Source: UBA1664 sp964531715
GTDB lineage: Bacteria > Pseudomonadota > Alphaproteobacteria > Micavibrionales > UBA1664
Reading direction: 5' to 3'
Assembly: GCA_964531715.1 (NCBI GenBank)
Contig: CAZHEE010000005.1
Location: 34,690 to 98,689 of the forward strand
Length of the DNA stretch: 64,000 nucleotides
Below are positions 43,566 to 51,886 of this stretch, one piece after another (position 1 is the first letter of the stretch; each line of letters starts with the position of its first letter). Under the pieces are notes generated by a model. That model was given only the letters and a program-made list of their open reading frames with translations. It searched no databases and was not told the DNA's origin. The translations under genes and the position numbers were made by a program.

Positions 43566-43784
43566 CTAGCGTTTAAATTTCCGTGGTTCGCTTGTTACAG
43601 GAACTCTTGCAAGGGCAGGTGCTTGTTGTAGATGTCTTTGAGCGGCTGAACCGCCCACAAGCGCTACGCCTGCTAAATTATTTGCTTTTTCAAAAAAGCG
43701 TCCTACAGCTTCCATACCTTGTTCAACTTTTGGGACTATATAATTTGCGACTTTCATAAATGCCATCCTTGCGAAATTTTCCAT
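43566..43784 (-). CDS. Small protein of unknown function, copy A
   Basis: 72 residues starting MENFARMAFMKVANYIVPKV, with a ribosome binding site TAGGAGAG upstream. The N-terminal 45 residues form an amphipathic helix-rich region (VEQGMEAVGRFFEKANNLAGV); the C-terminus is basic. Copy B at 45196 shares the N-terminal 40 residues almost exactly and the same upstream leader. Its stop abuts the detached prfC end. The identity is unknown; short helical proteins of this kind can be membrane-active. Confidence 0.7.
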   Translation of the reverse strand: MENFARMAFMKVANYIVPKVEQGMEAVGRFFEKANNLAGVALVGGSAAQRHLQQAPALARVPVTSEPRKFKR

Positions 43785-43867
43785 TAACTTACTCTCCTAC
43801 TATCTAATGCAAGTATGGCAGGAAAATGTTGATGAAATGTTAATAAAAAGTAGAATTTTATGAAAAT

Positions 43868-44082
43868 TTAAAAACCCTTTATTCTCTCCACCATCGCGAA
43901 AAAACCATTGCGGCGGTTGGGGCAGAGGTGCTCACTTAAGCCTAAAGTCTTAAATATTTCTTCCATATTTATATTTGAAAGATCGCTTATATTTTGCCAG
44001 TGATAAACACTGATAACAAGGGCAATCAACCCGCGAACGATAAGCGCATCACTATCCGCAAGAATGTATAGCCGCCCGTCTT
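43868..44082 (-). pseudogene. Truncated second copy of sufE
   Basis: The C-terminal half of SufE (DGRLYILADSDALIVRGL ... GFFAMVERIKGF), nearly identical to the intact gene at 46220-46633. Its upstream half, including the active Cys, is replaced by IS5 transposase sequence at about 44083; the reading frame runs through the junction (LNSKLYAVCDQDGRLYI). Confidence 0.9.
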
Positions 44083-44175
44083 GATCGCAAACCGCATAAA
44101 GTTTTGAGTTTAAGCCGCCTTTGGTTTTCCCGACAGCGCGGGGAACATCCCTTTTTTTAACAGAGAGCTTGCTGG

Positions 44176-44206
44176 CAGCCTGTCCCCGGCCTGAACGGGG
44201 GGTGGG
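44176..44206. repeat. Palindromic repeat inside the IS5 remnant, first
   Basis: GCCTGTCCCCGGCCTGAACG followed by a G run and TGGG splits the transposase between LKAH and the segment expected to follow it (a TAASxL-like stretch). Confidence 0.6.
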
Positions 44207-44332
44207 CTTTTAAGTGGGTGGCATCAATTTGTAAATGTTCAGGTTTAGACCCTTGCTCAACCAATGATTTGAATATCTTATCAAATACACCCATGCGCGA
44301 CCAACGGATGAAACGATAATATAATGTCTTAT

Positions 44333-44364
44333 GTGGGCCCCCGGATCAGGGTCCGGGGCAAGCT
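44333..44364. repeat. Palindromic repeat inside the IS5 remnant, second
   Basis: CCCCGGATCAGGGTCCGGGG core hairpin; it interrupts the transposase between WRDAPDVG-like sequence and the HKTLYYRFIRW-like segment. Confidence 0.7.
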
Positions 44365-44619
44365 CCAACATCAGGTGCATCACGCCATTGCAAACCACGC
44401 TTTAAAACATGGATAATACCACTCACTACGCGGCGGTCACCTGTTGCACGGCTTGACCGTGTAATCAACACGGGGAACGCTATGCGAACTTGGAAAATAT
44501 CGTTAGATCACATTAAATTGTTCATCGCTTAACCAAAATATCACTCATAAAAATCTCCTTTTTCACAAGTAAATTACATTCCCTTAATTGCAAAAAGACA
44601 TGTTCAATAGGTCCTGAGC

Positions 44620-44888
44620 CTAGATTCGAGACTTACAGGTTATATCCAATAGTATATGATGGCTGCGAAGAAATTACGGCTTAACTTGTTGAATCCTGTT
44701 GCGACCCTTCTCCTGTCTTAGCTACTTCAGCTCTAAAAGTAAATTGTGACCACAGCCTTTCCCCGCGAAAGCGGGTGGCTTAAACACACGTATTTGAAAT
44801 TAGTGTCTATTTGTGTACATTCGTGGTTGATACCAAAACACATATTGCCATTGTTCGAAGGCTGTTTTATATAAGAGGGCAATGGCAT
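44620..44888. other. Spacer between the IS5 remnant and tRNA-Leu
   Basis: About 270 bases without a gene. It contains a GC-rich hairpin CCCCGCGAAAGCGGG (44761-44775) and a segment TGTGTACATTCGTGGTT (44813-44829) that resembles the end of the AATCGCAG-family repeat. Confidence 0.4.
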
Positions 44889-44974
44889 GCGCCCGTGGCG
44901 GAATCGGTAGACGCTGCGGACTTAAAATCCGTTTTCCTTTGGAAGTGGGGGTTCAAGTCCCCCCGGGCGCACCA
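44889..44974 (+). tRNA. tRNA-Leu (anticodon TAA)
   Basis: 86 bases with encoded CCA. Acceptor GCGCCCG (44889-44895) pairs with CGGGCGC, the D loop has AATCGGTAGACGC, the anticodon loop is CTTAAAA giving TAA, there is a long variable arm as expected of leucine tRNAs, and the T arm has TTCAAGT. It looks intact and sits within the rearranged region between prfC and sufE. Confidence 0.96.
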
Positions 44975-45195
44975 ATTTTTCCTATAGTCATTAAATTAAA
45001 AAAACTTACAGATATGCGGGGAGTATTGACCTTTAACGGTGATTTAAGGTTGTGATTTTGCGTGTTTTTTTACAGCTTTTTCAATATGTTTAATCTTAAT
45101 GGTGCAAAAATATGGCGAAAGAAAATACAGCTGAAACTCTAGGTTGTGTTTTTAACAAGTGAATCATCTTCATAACATTTTAAAAAGCATAACTA

Positions 45196-45390
45196 TCAAC
45201 ACGACCTAGCGACTGGAACTCTTGCAAATGCAGGTTCTGGTTGTCCGAATAATTTACGACCCATAAGGGTTACACCTGCTAAATTACTTGCTTTTTCAAA
45301 AAAGCGTCCTACAGCCTCCATACTTTGTTCAAATTTTGGGGCTATATAGTTTGCAACCTTCATAAATGCCATCCTTGCGAAATTTTCCAT
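45196..45390 (-). CDS. Small protein of unknown function, copy B
   Basis: 64 residues, MENFARMAFMKVANYIAPKF at the start, paralogous to the 72-residue protein at 43566. The two agree through GRFFEKAxNLAGV and diverge in the C-terminal third, although ARVPV occurs in both. The leader before the start is also conserved between the copies (CTCCTACTATCTAATGCAAG on the plus strand), suggesting shared regulation. Confidence 0.68.
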   Translation of the reverse strand: MENFARMAFMKVANYIAPKFEQSMEAVGRFFEKASNLAGVTLMGRKLFGQPEPAFARVPVARSC

Positions 45391-45461
45391 TAACTTGTTC
45401 TCCTACTATCTAATGCAAGTATGGAAGTAAAATGTTGATAAAAAGTTAATCTTAAAAAAAG

Positions 45462-45488
45462 TTGACATAGAAATCTTTTTAATATAAT
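45462..45488 (+). promoter_or_regulatory. Promoter candidate with perfect hexamers
   Basis: TTGACA (45462-45467) and TATAAT (45483-45488), but only 15 bases apart instead of 17. It lies about 37 bases before the start of the next gene, which also has GAAGGA about ten bases upstream of its ATG. Confidence 0.6.
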
Positions 45489-45524
45489 TTAACCTTATGT
45501 TAATATTTATTGAAGGATATTGTA

Positions 45525-46193
45525 ATGAAATTATGTAATATATTTCGTAGGCGCACCCCAGCTTTAGTCTCAACATCGGCAGCAGTAGTAGTTACAGCAG
45601 CAGCACTGTCAACTATACCTGGTAGTGCAGATGCGCAAAACTATGGTCTTGAAAGCTGTATATTGAAAGGTTGCGAGGCTCATTCAGCTAGTTTAGAGAT
45701 GGGAGTACATCAAGGATTTTTTTATGAACAACCTGATAATCCTGAACAACATGATTTTAAGTCTGTTGATAGTGTTAAAACTCCTATTCAACATGAACTG
45801 TCTGATGAGAAGCTACGCATGTTAAGTCTTGGTTTAGCCGCAGGACAAGATTTTGAAGCCGCAGGTTCTGTTATATACTCAGCAGATAGAATGCAAGAAA
45901 ATCATAGTGCAGCTACCTTTGGTTTTATGGATAGTAACGGATGGGCTTTAGCGGTTTCTATAGAAGCTTTTACAGAAGGTAATGATAAGCCTGTTACCAA
46001 TAAAATGAGAGGCAGGGGTGCAAATTCGGTTAATGTTGTAACTTCTTATGGAGTCCAAATCTCACGCACTCAAATGGATGGTAATCTGGCCTCAACATGG
46101 TCTTTAGGATTGGGTTCAATTATAGAACAGGATGCTTACGAACTTGATGACAACCTTTTTCATATGGGGATGGGGATCTATCAGAGAGTTTAG
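45525..46193 (+). CDS. Secreted, beta-barrel-like protein with a frameshifted C-terminus
   Basis: 222 residues as read. The start at 45525 follows GAAGGATATTGTA; a TTG at 45510 is less likely. The signal peptide is long and Ala-rich (cleavage near SADAQN). The mature part alternates polar and hydrophobic strands (GFMDSNGWALAVSIEAF, STWSLGLGSIIEQ), as in small outer-membrane barrels. In the current frame it ends GMGIYQRV. If one T is restored to the run at 46156-46160 the frame continues as YGDGDLSESLDVRLGRSWVL then RF and stop at 46229-46231, which is a classic barrel end with terminal Phe. The family is unknown. The restored end would overlap the sufE 3' end. Confidence 0.65.
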   Translation: MKLCNIFRRRTPALVSTSAAVVVTAAALSTIPGSADAQNYGLESCILKGCEAHSASLEMGVHQGFFYEQPDNPEQHDFKSVDSVKTPIQHELSDEKLRMLSLGLAAGQDFEAAGSVIYSADRMQENHSAATFGFMDSNGWALAVSIEAFTEGNDKPVTNKMRGRGANSVNVVTSYGVQISRTQMDGNLASTWSLGLGSIIEQDAYELDDNLFHMGMGIYQRV

Positions 46194-46219
46194 ATGTGCG
46201 TTTAGGTCGGAGTTGGGTT

Positions 46220-46633
46220 TTAAGGTTCTAGCAACTTAAAATCCTTTATTCTCTCCACCATCGCGAAGAAGCCATTGCGGCGATTGGGGGAGAGGTGCTC
46301 ACTTAAGCCTAAAGACTTAAATATTTCTTCCATATTGATATTTTGAAGGTCGTTTACTTTTTGCCCGTGATAAACACTGATAACAAGGGCAATCAGCCCG
46401 CGAACGATAAGCGCGTCACTATCCGCAAGAATATATAGCCGCCCGTCTTTTTCTTCCAAAATCATCCAAACACGAGAGGTGCAGCCCTTGACAAGATTTT
46501 CCTCTGTTTTGTATGCCTCATCTATATGCGGCAAATCCCGCCCCAAATCAATCAGATAGCTATAACGATCCTCCCAATTATCCAGAAGGGCGAATGTCTC
46601 TTGAATTGTTTTAATAGCCGGCATATCTGTCAT
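46220..46633 (-). CDS. sufE: Cysteine desulfuration protein SufE
   Basis: 137-residue sulfur acceptor that takes persulfide from the SufS cysteine desulfurase for Fe-S cluster assembly. The active Cys51 is in LVKGCTSRVW, followed by DADSDALIVRGLIALV-type conserved sequence (here LADSDALIVRGL). It is not next to other suf genes. A broken second copy lies at 43868-44082. Confidence 0.95.
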   Translation of the reverse strand: MTDMPAIKTIQETFALLDNWEDRYSYLIDLGRDLPHIDEAYKTEENLVKGCTSRVWMILEEKDGRLYILADSDALIVRGLIALVISVYHGQKVNDLQNINMEEIFKSLGLSEHLSPNRRNGFFAMVERIKDFKLLEP

Positions 46634-46761
46634 CTTAACGAATATTTAGGTTTTGACCGTAAAAGTAAAGATATAAGAAAAATGATTGCCCCTCTTGCCA
46701 TCCTATCATGACATTGGCACAGTGGTAGGCAAGATTCACGAAACGGGAAGACAGATTATCC

Positions 46762-48063
46762 ATGGCGAAATCAGACGATACAGGCGACGGCAAAAACACA
46801 CTATACTGCTCATTCTGCGGGAAGAGCCAGCATGAGGTGCGCAAACTGATTGCAGGGCCAAATGTCTTTATATGTAATGAATGTGTTGAGCTGTGCATGG
46901 ATATCATCCGTGAAGAAGATAAAACGCAGCTTGCCTCATCAGAAGATGGCGGTATTCCAACCCCGTCAGAAATTCGTGGAGTGCTTGACGATTATGTGAT
47001 TGGGCAAGATGATGCGAAGCGTGTGCTGTCTGTCGCTGTCCACAACCACTATAAACGCCTTGAATATGGCGGTAAAGGTGAGGATGTCGAGCTTGCCAAG
47101 TCGAATATCCTGCTTATCGGGCCAACCGGTTGCGGTAAGACTTTGCTGGCCGAAACATTGGCGAAGACTTTTGATGTGCCATTTACAATGGCGGATGCAA
47201 CGACCTTGACCGAGGCCGGTTATGTCGGTGAAGATGTTGAAAATATTGTCTTAAAATTGCTTCAACAAGCGGATTATAATGTCGAGAAGGCGGAGCGCGG
47301 TATCGTTTATATTGACGAGATTGATAAAATTTCGCGTAAATCCGATAATCCGTCTATTACTCGTGATGTAAGCGGCGAGGGGGTTCAGCAGGCGCTCCTG
47401 AAACTCATGGAGGGGACAGTCGCCTCTGTACCACCGCAAGGTGGGCGCAAGCATCCTCAACAGGAATTCTTGCAGGTTGATACAAAAAACATTCTTTTTA
47501 TATGCGGCGGGGCTTTCGCCGGGATTGATAAAGTGATTTCACAGCGCGGTCGCGGAACATCTATCGGCTTTGGCGCGGATGTGCGTGGGCCTGAGACTCG
47601 CGGCGTGGGAGAGTTGCTCTCTATGCTTGAGACAGAAGATTTGTTGAAATTCGGTTTGATTCCTGAATTTGTCGGACGCTTGCCTGTTCTGGCAACATTG
47701 CGTGACCTTGATGCCGATGCGCTTGTCCAGATTTTGACAGAGCCGAAAAACGCACTTGTGAAGCAATATGGCAAGCTGTTCGAGCTTGAGGGCGTGAAGT
47801 TGACCTTTAAAGAGGATGCACTCAAAGCCATTGCAGAAAAAGCGATTGAGCGTAAAACGGGGGCGCGCGGCTTGCGGTCTATTATTGAAAATATGTTGCT
47901 TGATACAATGTATGAAGTGCCTAACCTCGATGATGTGACTGAGGTTGTTGTGAATGCCGACACAGTTAATAAAGATGATGTTCAACCCATCTATGTGCGC
48001 GGTGACAGCAATAAAAAATCAAAAAAGAAAAAATCTGAAGAAAAGGAAAAGGCCGCGAGTTAA
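46762..48063 (+). CDS. clpX: ATP-dependent Clp protease ATP-binding subunit ClpX
   Basis: 433-residue unfoldase. N-terminal zinc domain CSFCGKSQHEV ... CNECVELC (four Cys), Walker A GPTGCGKTLLAE, Walker B IDEIDKI, pore loop in GYVGED, sensor 2 GARGLRSI. The C-terminal tail is a Lys/Glu-rich extension (KKSKKKKSEEKEKAAS). clpP is not adjacent, unlike the common clpP-clpX order; sufE is divergent upstream. Confidence 0.97.
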   Translation: MAKSDDTGDGKNTLYCSFCGKSQHEVRKLIAGPNVFICNECVELCMDIIREEDKTQLASSEDGGIPTPSEIRGVLDDYVIGQDDAKRVLSVAVHNHYKRLEYGGKGEDVELAKSNILLIGPTGCGKTLLAETLAKTFDVPFTMADATTLTEAGYVGEDVENIVLKLLQQADYNVEKAERGIVYIDEIDKISRKSDNPSITRDVSGEGVQQALLKLMEGTVASVPPQGGRKHPQQEFLQVDTKNILFICGGAFAGIDKVISQRGRGTSIGFGADVRGPETRGVGELLSMLETEDLLKFGLIPEFVGRLPVLATLRDLDADALVQILTEPKNALVKQYGKLFELEGVKLTFKEDALKAIAEKAIERKTGARGLRSIIENMLLDTMYEVPNLDDVTEVVVNADTVNKDDVQPIYVRGDSNKKSKKKKSEEKEKAAS

Positions 48064-48078
48064 GTGTGTAAAGGCTAA

Positions 48079-48744
48079 ATGAACTTTCAAGCTTTTCAGG
48101 ATTTTTACACGCATCATGCCGAGGATATGGACGCGCGTTGGGGTGATTTTATCGCGCTTCAGGCGGAATGGATTTTAAACCGCCTTAAAATTCTTTATAA
48201 ACCGGATGCTTCTTTCAAGGTGATTGATCTGGGGTGTGGTACGGGGGAAATTCTATCCCAAATTACCGCGTTTTTCCCGAATGCACTGCTTCATGGCGTT
48301 GATGGAACAAGTGCAATGATTGCGAAAGCTCAAGCCAAGCTAAAAAACCGCGCGGTTTTGACACAAACTGATTTGGCTGAGTTTCAGTTCACTGATCGCT
48401 TTGATGTGATTATCTCAACGACGGTTTTGCATCATCTTGAAAGCCCTATGAACCATATAGAAAGTTTTTACAGCGGGCTTGCCGAAAACGGGCATATATT
48501 CTTATCTGAAATTGCAATAAATAGTTGGAAGCTTTATCTGGCAAGCCTGTGGTGGCGATATAGGCACAAATCCCATCATCACGATTGGAGTGAAAAAGAC
48601 TTTCGTTATTTCATAAGAACATGTGGACTTAAAATAGAAAACGCCGCAATCCTTAAGCCTGATGATTTCTGGCGACTGCAAATCTATCATCTGAGCATAA
48701 ATGATAAAGCAATGGGGACACCTTCAATCACTCTTCTTTTATAA
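48079..48744 (+). CDS. Class I SAM-dependent methyltransferase
   Basis: 221-residue methyltransferase. SAM motif I is VIDLGCGTGEILSQI (about residue 50), followed by LHGVDGTSAMIAKA and FDVIISTTVLHHLESP. It starts 15 bases after clpX and is probably co-transcribed. Substrate unknown. Confidence 0.85.
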   Translation: MNFQAFQDFYTHHAEDMDARWGDFIALQAEWILNRLKILYKPDASFKVIDLGCGTGEILSQITAFFPNALLHGVDGTSAMIAKAQAKLKNRAVLTQTDLAEFQFTDRFDVIISTTVLHHLESPMNHIESFYSGLAENGHIFLSEIAINSWKLYLASLWWRYRHKSHHHDWSEKDFRYFIRTCGLKIENAAILKPDDFWRLQIYHLSINDKAMGTPSITLLL

Positions 48745-48784
48745 CGGGGACGACAACTGAACCGCCTGCAAAACCTTGTGTCAT
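48728..48784 (-). CDS. Possible 18-residue peptide gene
   Basis: A short frame MTQGFAGGSVVVPVIKEE with a near-perfect ribosome binding site (AGGAGAG, seven bases upstream) on the strand opposite the methyltransferase gene's end. The leader resembles that of the two small-protein genes at 43566 and 45196 (AGGAGAGT then a short AT stretch and ATG). It could be a real small peptide or a stranded gene start; evidence is thin. Confidence 0.3.
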   Translation of the reverse strand: MTQGFAGGSVVVPVIKEE

Positions 48785-48865
48785 TAATCACTCTCCTATA
48801 AAGTTTATACTTAATTATAGAAAACAAGAGTTGAGACCGGTTTAATAATCGATAAAATTGTATCT

Positions 48866-49486
48866 ATGTTTGTGAGCCAAGCGCATAAAGACTTCATCAC
48901 CCAACAAATGCAGGGCTTGGCGGCATATGATGCCAAACGCCCTAAAGGCCATGTTTATGAGTTCCATTTGCATTCGAAACGTGTTGCCAAAACGCTCAAA
49001 TCTTTTTCCCAAACATTAGGGTTTGATGAGGCAATGGCCGAGGCTCTTTATTGGGCGATGTTACCGCATGATATCGGCAAAATGGCAATGCCGGTCGAAA
49101 TTTGGGATTTGCCTGAAAAACCCACGGAAGAAGAACGCCATGAACGCCGAAGCCATACTTGGCGGGGGGCGGATATTGTGAAATCTCATTTTGGTGAGGA
49201 GGTTTGCGCGCAAGATACTTTTCTAAAGCTGATGATCGACCTCATGCTCTATCATCATGAATGTGTTGACGGGAGCGGCTATCGCGGATTAAAAAGCGAA
49301 GAGATGAGCCTTGAAATAAAGCTTGCCTGTATCTGTGATGCTTTTGATGGCTGGACGATTTTTCGACCACATTTCGATGATCGCGATACTTCGCCGAATG
49401 CGGTGATTGAGCGCATGAAAACCGATAAGGCTGGACAATTTGATACGCAACTTTTACTATCTTTTCAGGAGTTTATGAATGATTGA
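48866..49486 (+). CDS. HD-domain phosphohydrolase, HD-GYP-like
   Basis: 206 residues. HD pair at MLPHDIGKMAM (about residue 73), upstream His in HLHSKRVAKT, and a C-terminal YHHECVDGSGYRGL, which resembles HD-GYP (HHExxDGxGYPxxL) with Arg replacing Pro. HD-GYP proteins cleave cyclic di-GMP; the altered motif makes the substrate uncertain. Overlaps nfeD by eight bases. Confidence 0.8.
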   Translation: MFVSQAHKDFITQQMQGLAAYDAKRPKGHVYEFHLHSKRVAKTLKSFSQTLGFDEAMAEALYWAMLPHDIGKMAMPVEIWDLPEKPTEEERHERRSHTWRGADIVKSHFGEEVCAQDTFLKLMIDLMLYHHECVDGSGYRGLKSEEMSLEIKLACICDAFDGWTIFRPHFDDRDTSPNAVIERMKTDKAGQFDTQLLLSFQEFMND

Positions 49487-49907
49487 GATTTTCTTTATTT
49501 TGGCTTTTGTCCTGTTGGTCAGTGAAGCCTTCAACCCGACTTTGGGCATTCAGGCTATTCTCGGCTTCTTATTTTATGTGGCAGGCCTCTGGGCTTTTGT
49601 TCAGTCGGATGCAGAGACATTTTACGGTTTTACGTTAGGTAATATCATTACGCTTGGTATCATCTTCTTTGCCGCCTTTGTAATTTTGCTTGTTTATTTA
49701 AGGAAAAACCGCCACAAGAAAGTCGAGACTGGAGTCGAATCGCTTAAAGGAGAAGAAGCGACGGTTAAATCTTGGTCAGATACAAAGGGTATCGTTTTCA
49801 TCGATGGTGAAGATTGGCGCGCAAGCGGTCCTGATACCATTAAATCAGGCGATATTGTTATTATTGAAGGCTATAAAGACCTAACATTAATTGTAAAACA
49901 GAAATGA
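49479..49907 (+). CDS. NfeD-like membrane protein
   Basis: 142 residues of the short NfeD type: two or three N-terminal helices (FFILAFVLLVSEAFNPTLGI) and a C-terminal OB-fold (GEEATVKSWSDTKGIVFIDG ... GDIVIIEGYKDLTLIVKQ). NfeD proteins pair with stomatin-like (slipin) proteins, present two genes downstream. A small secreted-protein gene lies between them. Confidence 0.88.
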   Translation: MIEIFFILAFVLLVSEAFNPTLGIQAILGFLFYVAGLWAFVQSDAETFYGFTLGNIITLGIIFFAAFVILLVYLRKNRHKKVETGVESLKGEEATVKSWSDTKGIVFIDGEDWRASGPDTIKSGDIVIIEGYKDLTLIVKQK

Positions 49908-50308
49908 AAATTTTATTATTCTTCATATTGCTATTAACGGTTTCAGCACAAGCAAAGGCTTGTATAGGACCTCCCGCTCATTCCGCCGTATTTTTTGAAG
50001 CTTTACCTGTTGAATCTTTAGATAGAGAATATGTTTTTCTTATTGAAATCTTGAAAGATAGGAAGCAAACAGACCCTAGTAAAATAGTAACAGTAAAAGT
50101 TTTAAATAAAAAAAAGGGCAAGAAAGATTTTAAAAAAATAGACATTTCTATACCTCTACATACTTGTTATGGTGGTCGAGACCTTGAAAAAGGACAAAAA
50201 TTTTTCGTATCTGGTTCTTTTAAGTCTAATAATTGGTATGAATTTGGTAAAATATTTAATGCTGAAATGAAATCGATGGACATTAAGTCACCTCTATTCT
50301 TTTTCTAA
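49904..50308 (+). CDS. Small secreted protein inserted between nfeD and slipin
   Basis: 134 residues with a signal peptide (MKILLFFILLLTVSAQAKA) followed by Cys. The mature part is Lys-rich and beta-like (VTVKVLNKKKGKKDF ... GQKFFVSGSF) and has two Cys. Noticeably more AT-rich than nfeD and slipin. Its ATG overlaps the nfeD stop by four bases. Unrecognised family. Confidence 0.7.
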   Translation: MKILLFFILLLTVSAQAKACIGPPAHSAVFFEALPVESLDREYVFLIEILKDRKQTDPSKIVTVKVLNKKKGKKDFKKIDISIPLHTCYGGRDLEKGQKFFVSGSFKSNNWYEFGKIFNAEMKSMDIKSPLFFF

Positions 50309-50327
50309 AATGAAGGGAAAATAACTC

Positions 50328-51062
50328 ATGGAATTTTTAATATTTTTTATAGTTTTAATCGCTTTCTTCGTTGCGACATCTGTGCGCATTATGAAGGAAT
50401 ATGAGCGAGGCGTTGTTTATACACTTGGTCGCTATACACATACGACTGGACCAGGTTTAATAGTTCTCATTCCCTTCGTTCAATCGATGACAACGATTGA
50501 TTTGCGTGTGCGAACAGAGGATGTGCCGTCTCAGGACGTGATTTCTAAAGATAATATTCCTGTGCGTGTTTCTGCCGTTGTTTATTACCGTGTGGTTGGC
50601 CCCGCCGATGCGATAAACAAGGTAGAGGATTTTATTCAGGCGACAAGCGAGCTGGCGCAGACAACATTAAGGTCTGTTTTGGGTAAGCATGAGCTAGACG
50701 ATATGCTTGCAAAGCGGGATGAGCTGAATGTCGACTTACAACAGATTCTGGATGCCTCAACCGAAGGCTGGGGGATTAAGGTCACCAATGTTGAATTAAA
50801 ACATATTGATATCGACCCGTCCATGATCCGCGCAATTGCCAAACAAGCCGAGGCCGAGCGGGAGCGTCGTGCAAAAATCATTAACGCCGACGGAGAATTT
50901 CAGGCGGCAAAACAGCTGGATGCCGCGGCGGAAATTATGGCCGCGCGCCCTGAGACAATGCAACTCCGTTACCTTTCCGCCCTTCAAGAAATTGCAAGTG
51001 AAAAGACAAATACGATTGTCCTCCCCATCCCGGATTTGATTAGTAAGATGGTCGGGAAATAG
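50328..51062 (+). CDS. Slipin / stomatin-like SPFH-domain protein
   Basis: 244 residues: one N-terminal hydrophobic helix (LIFFIVLIAFFVATSVRIM) then an SPFH domain (EYERGVVYTLGRY, PVRVSAVVYYRVV, ALRSV-type LRSVLGKHELDDML) and a helical tail (AEAERERRAKIINADGEF). Membrane-anchored scaffold that oligomerises at ordered membrane patches; NfeD partner is upstream. Confidence 0.93.
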   Translation: MEFLIFFIVLIAFFVATSVRIMKEYERGVVYTLGRYTHTTGPGLIVLIPFVQSMTTIDLRVRTEDVPSQDVISKDNIPVRVSAVVYYRVVGPADAINKVEDFIQATSELAQTTLRSVLGKHELDDMLAKRDELNVDLQQILDASTEGWGIKVTNVELKHIDIDPSMIRAIAKQAEAERERRAKIINADGEFQAAKQLDAAAEIMAARPETMQLRYLSALQEIASEKTNTIVLPIPDLISKMVGK

Positions 51063-51075
51063 CTTCAAAAATTTA

Positions 51076-51164
51076 CGTCATTGCACGTTTCATTTATGAA
51101 AACGTGCAATCCAGAAATATCAAAAATGGATTACACGTATTTTTATCAAAAAACGTGTAATGAT
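51076..51164. repeat. Compound palindromic repeat, CGTCATTGCACG family
   Basis: CGTCATTGCACGTTT ... AAACGTGCAAT, then ATTACACGT ... ACGTGTAATGATG: two nested inverted repeats separated by a short AT core. Lies in the space between the convergent slipin and ygfZ genes and could end both transcripts. Confidence 0.8.
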
Positions 51165-51191
51165 GAGCGATTTTGTAATTATTTAAAAAAC

Positions 51192-51875
51192 TCAATGCCT
51201 GACCAAAGCCAAGCCTTTATTACGGCAGGTGGAGCGGAGATCTGCACCATCGGGAATCGCATCAAGTTGTACGCATTGGAGGGTCTTTTTAATAAGACCG
51301 CGATGATGCATGCGGCTCACCAGCTCCTGCCCGACATAACATCCTTTATCATAGGACACACCGTTCAGAACATCTGCGCGCCCTTCATGGATAAATGATT
51401 TTTCAGGGATAAAATCGCGGGAGCCATCAGGAATAGCGTGACTTATCCTATAATAATCCCAATCATCAAAATCAACTTCTTTGCTGTTTTCAGGTTGTTG
51501 ATAGCTTCGATAGCCGCAAATTTCGCCGCGCGGGTCAGGGTCATTAAAGGCTTTGTCACTTCCCCAGATTTGCCAAACATCGCAATCGCCTATAAGTTCT
51601 AAAGTCACTTTTGACCGCAATTTATATTTTGTAAGTGTATTGAGGAGGGCTTCTGCTCTCTCACCACCTTCGCAATCAATTTTGATTGCCTCGCCATCTT
51701 CGCGCATAAAAAAATCATGTAAGAACTTCCCTTGCGGGGTGAGTAGAAACGCGTAAATCAATGGCTGTTTTTTTAACAGGTGAATATCTTGCGTGATGAG
51801 ACCCTGCAGAAAGTCATACTTGTCATCACCTTGAACAGAAATTTCTGCACGGTTCGGGAGCTTTACATGAACCAT
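51192..51875 (-). CDS. ygfZ: Folate-binding protein YgfZ
   Basis: 227-residue GcvT-like protein that helps repair or assemble Fe-S enzymes. The YgfZ signature KGCYVGQELVSRMHHRG is intact, with the functional Cys. The C-terminal domain is short compared with typical members (about 280-300), ending CRNKGLALVRH; the repeat beyond the stop may have trimmed it. Confidence 0.9.
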   Translation of the reverse strand: MVHVKLPNRAEISVQGDDKYDFLQGLITQDIHLLKKQPLIYAFLLTPQGKFLHDFFMREDGEAIKIDCEGGERAEALLNTLTKYKLRSKVTLELIGDCDVWQIWGSDKAFNDPDPRGEICGYRSYQQPENSKEVDFDDWDYYRISHAIPDGSRDFIPEKSFIHEGRADVLNGVSYDKGCYVGQELVSRMHHRGLIKKTLQCVQLDAIPDGADLRSTCRNKGLALVRH

Positions 51876-51886
51876 AAAGACAGCCT

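Larger units (their letters stand above)
44083..44619 (-). mobile_element. Degenerate IS5-family insertion sequence
   Basis: Transposase reads on the minus strand from ATG 44548 behind an AAGGAG site. With frameshifts it gives DIFWLSDEQFNVI, a stop, GIIHVLKRGLQWRDAP, then YRFIRWSRMGVFDKIF, QIDATHLKAH and VGKTKGGLNSKLYAVCD, all IS5-type. The upstream end has a terminal-repeat-like GTCCTGAGCCTAG (44611-44623), also seen in the fragment ending at 59907. The other end is missing, replaced by sufE sequence. Two palindromic repeats (about 44176-44206 and 44333-44364) interrupt the transposase. Confidence 0.8.

Noticed and set aside
46635..46907. Minus-strand frame of 90 codons before and within the clpX start
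   Set aside because: It overlaps the clpX promoter and zinc-domain codons and reads like an antisense shadow.
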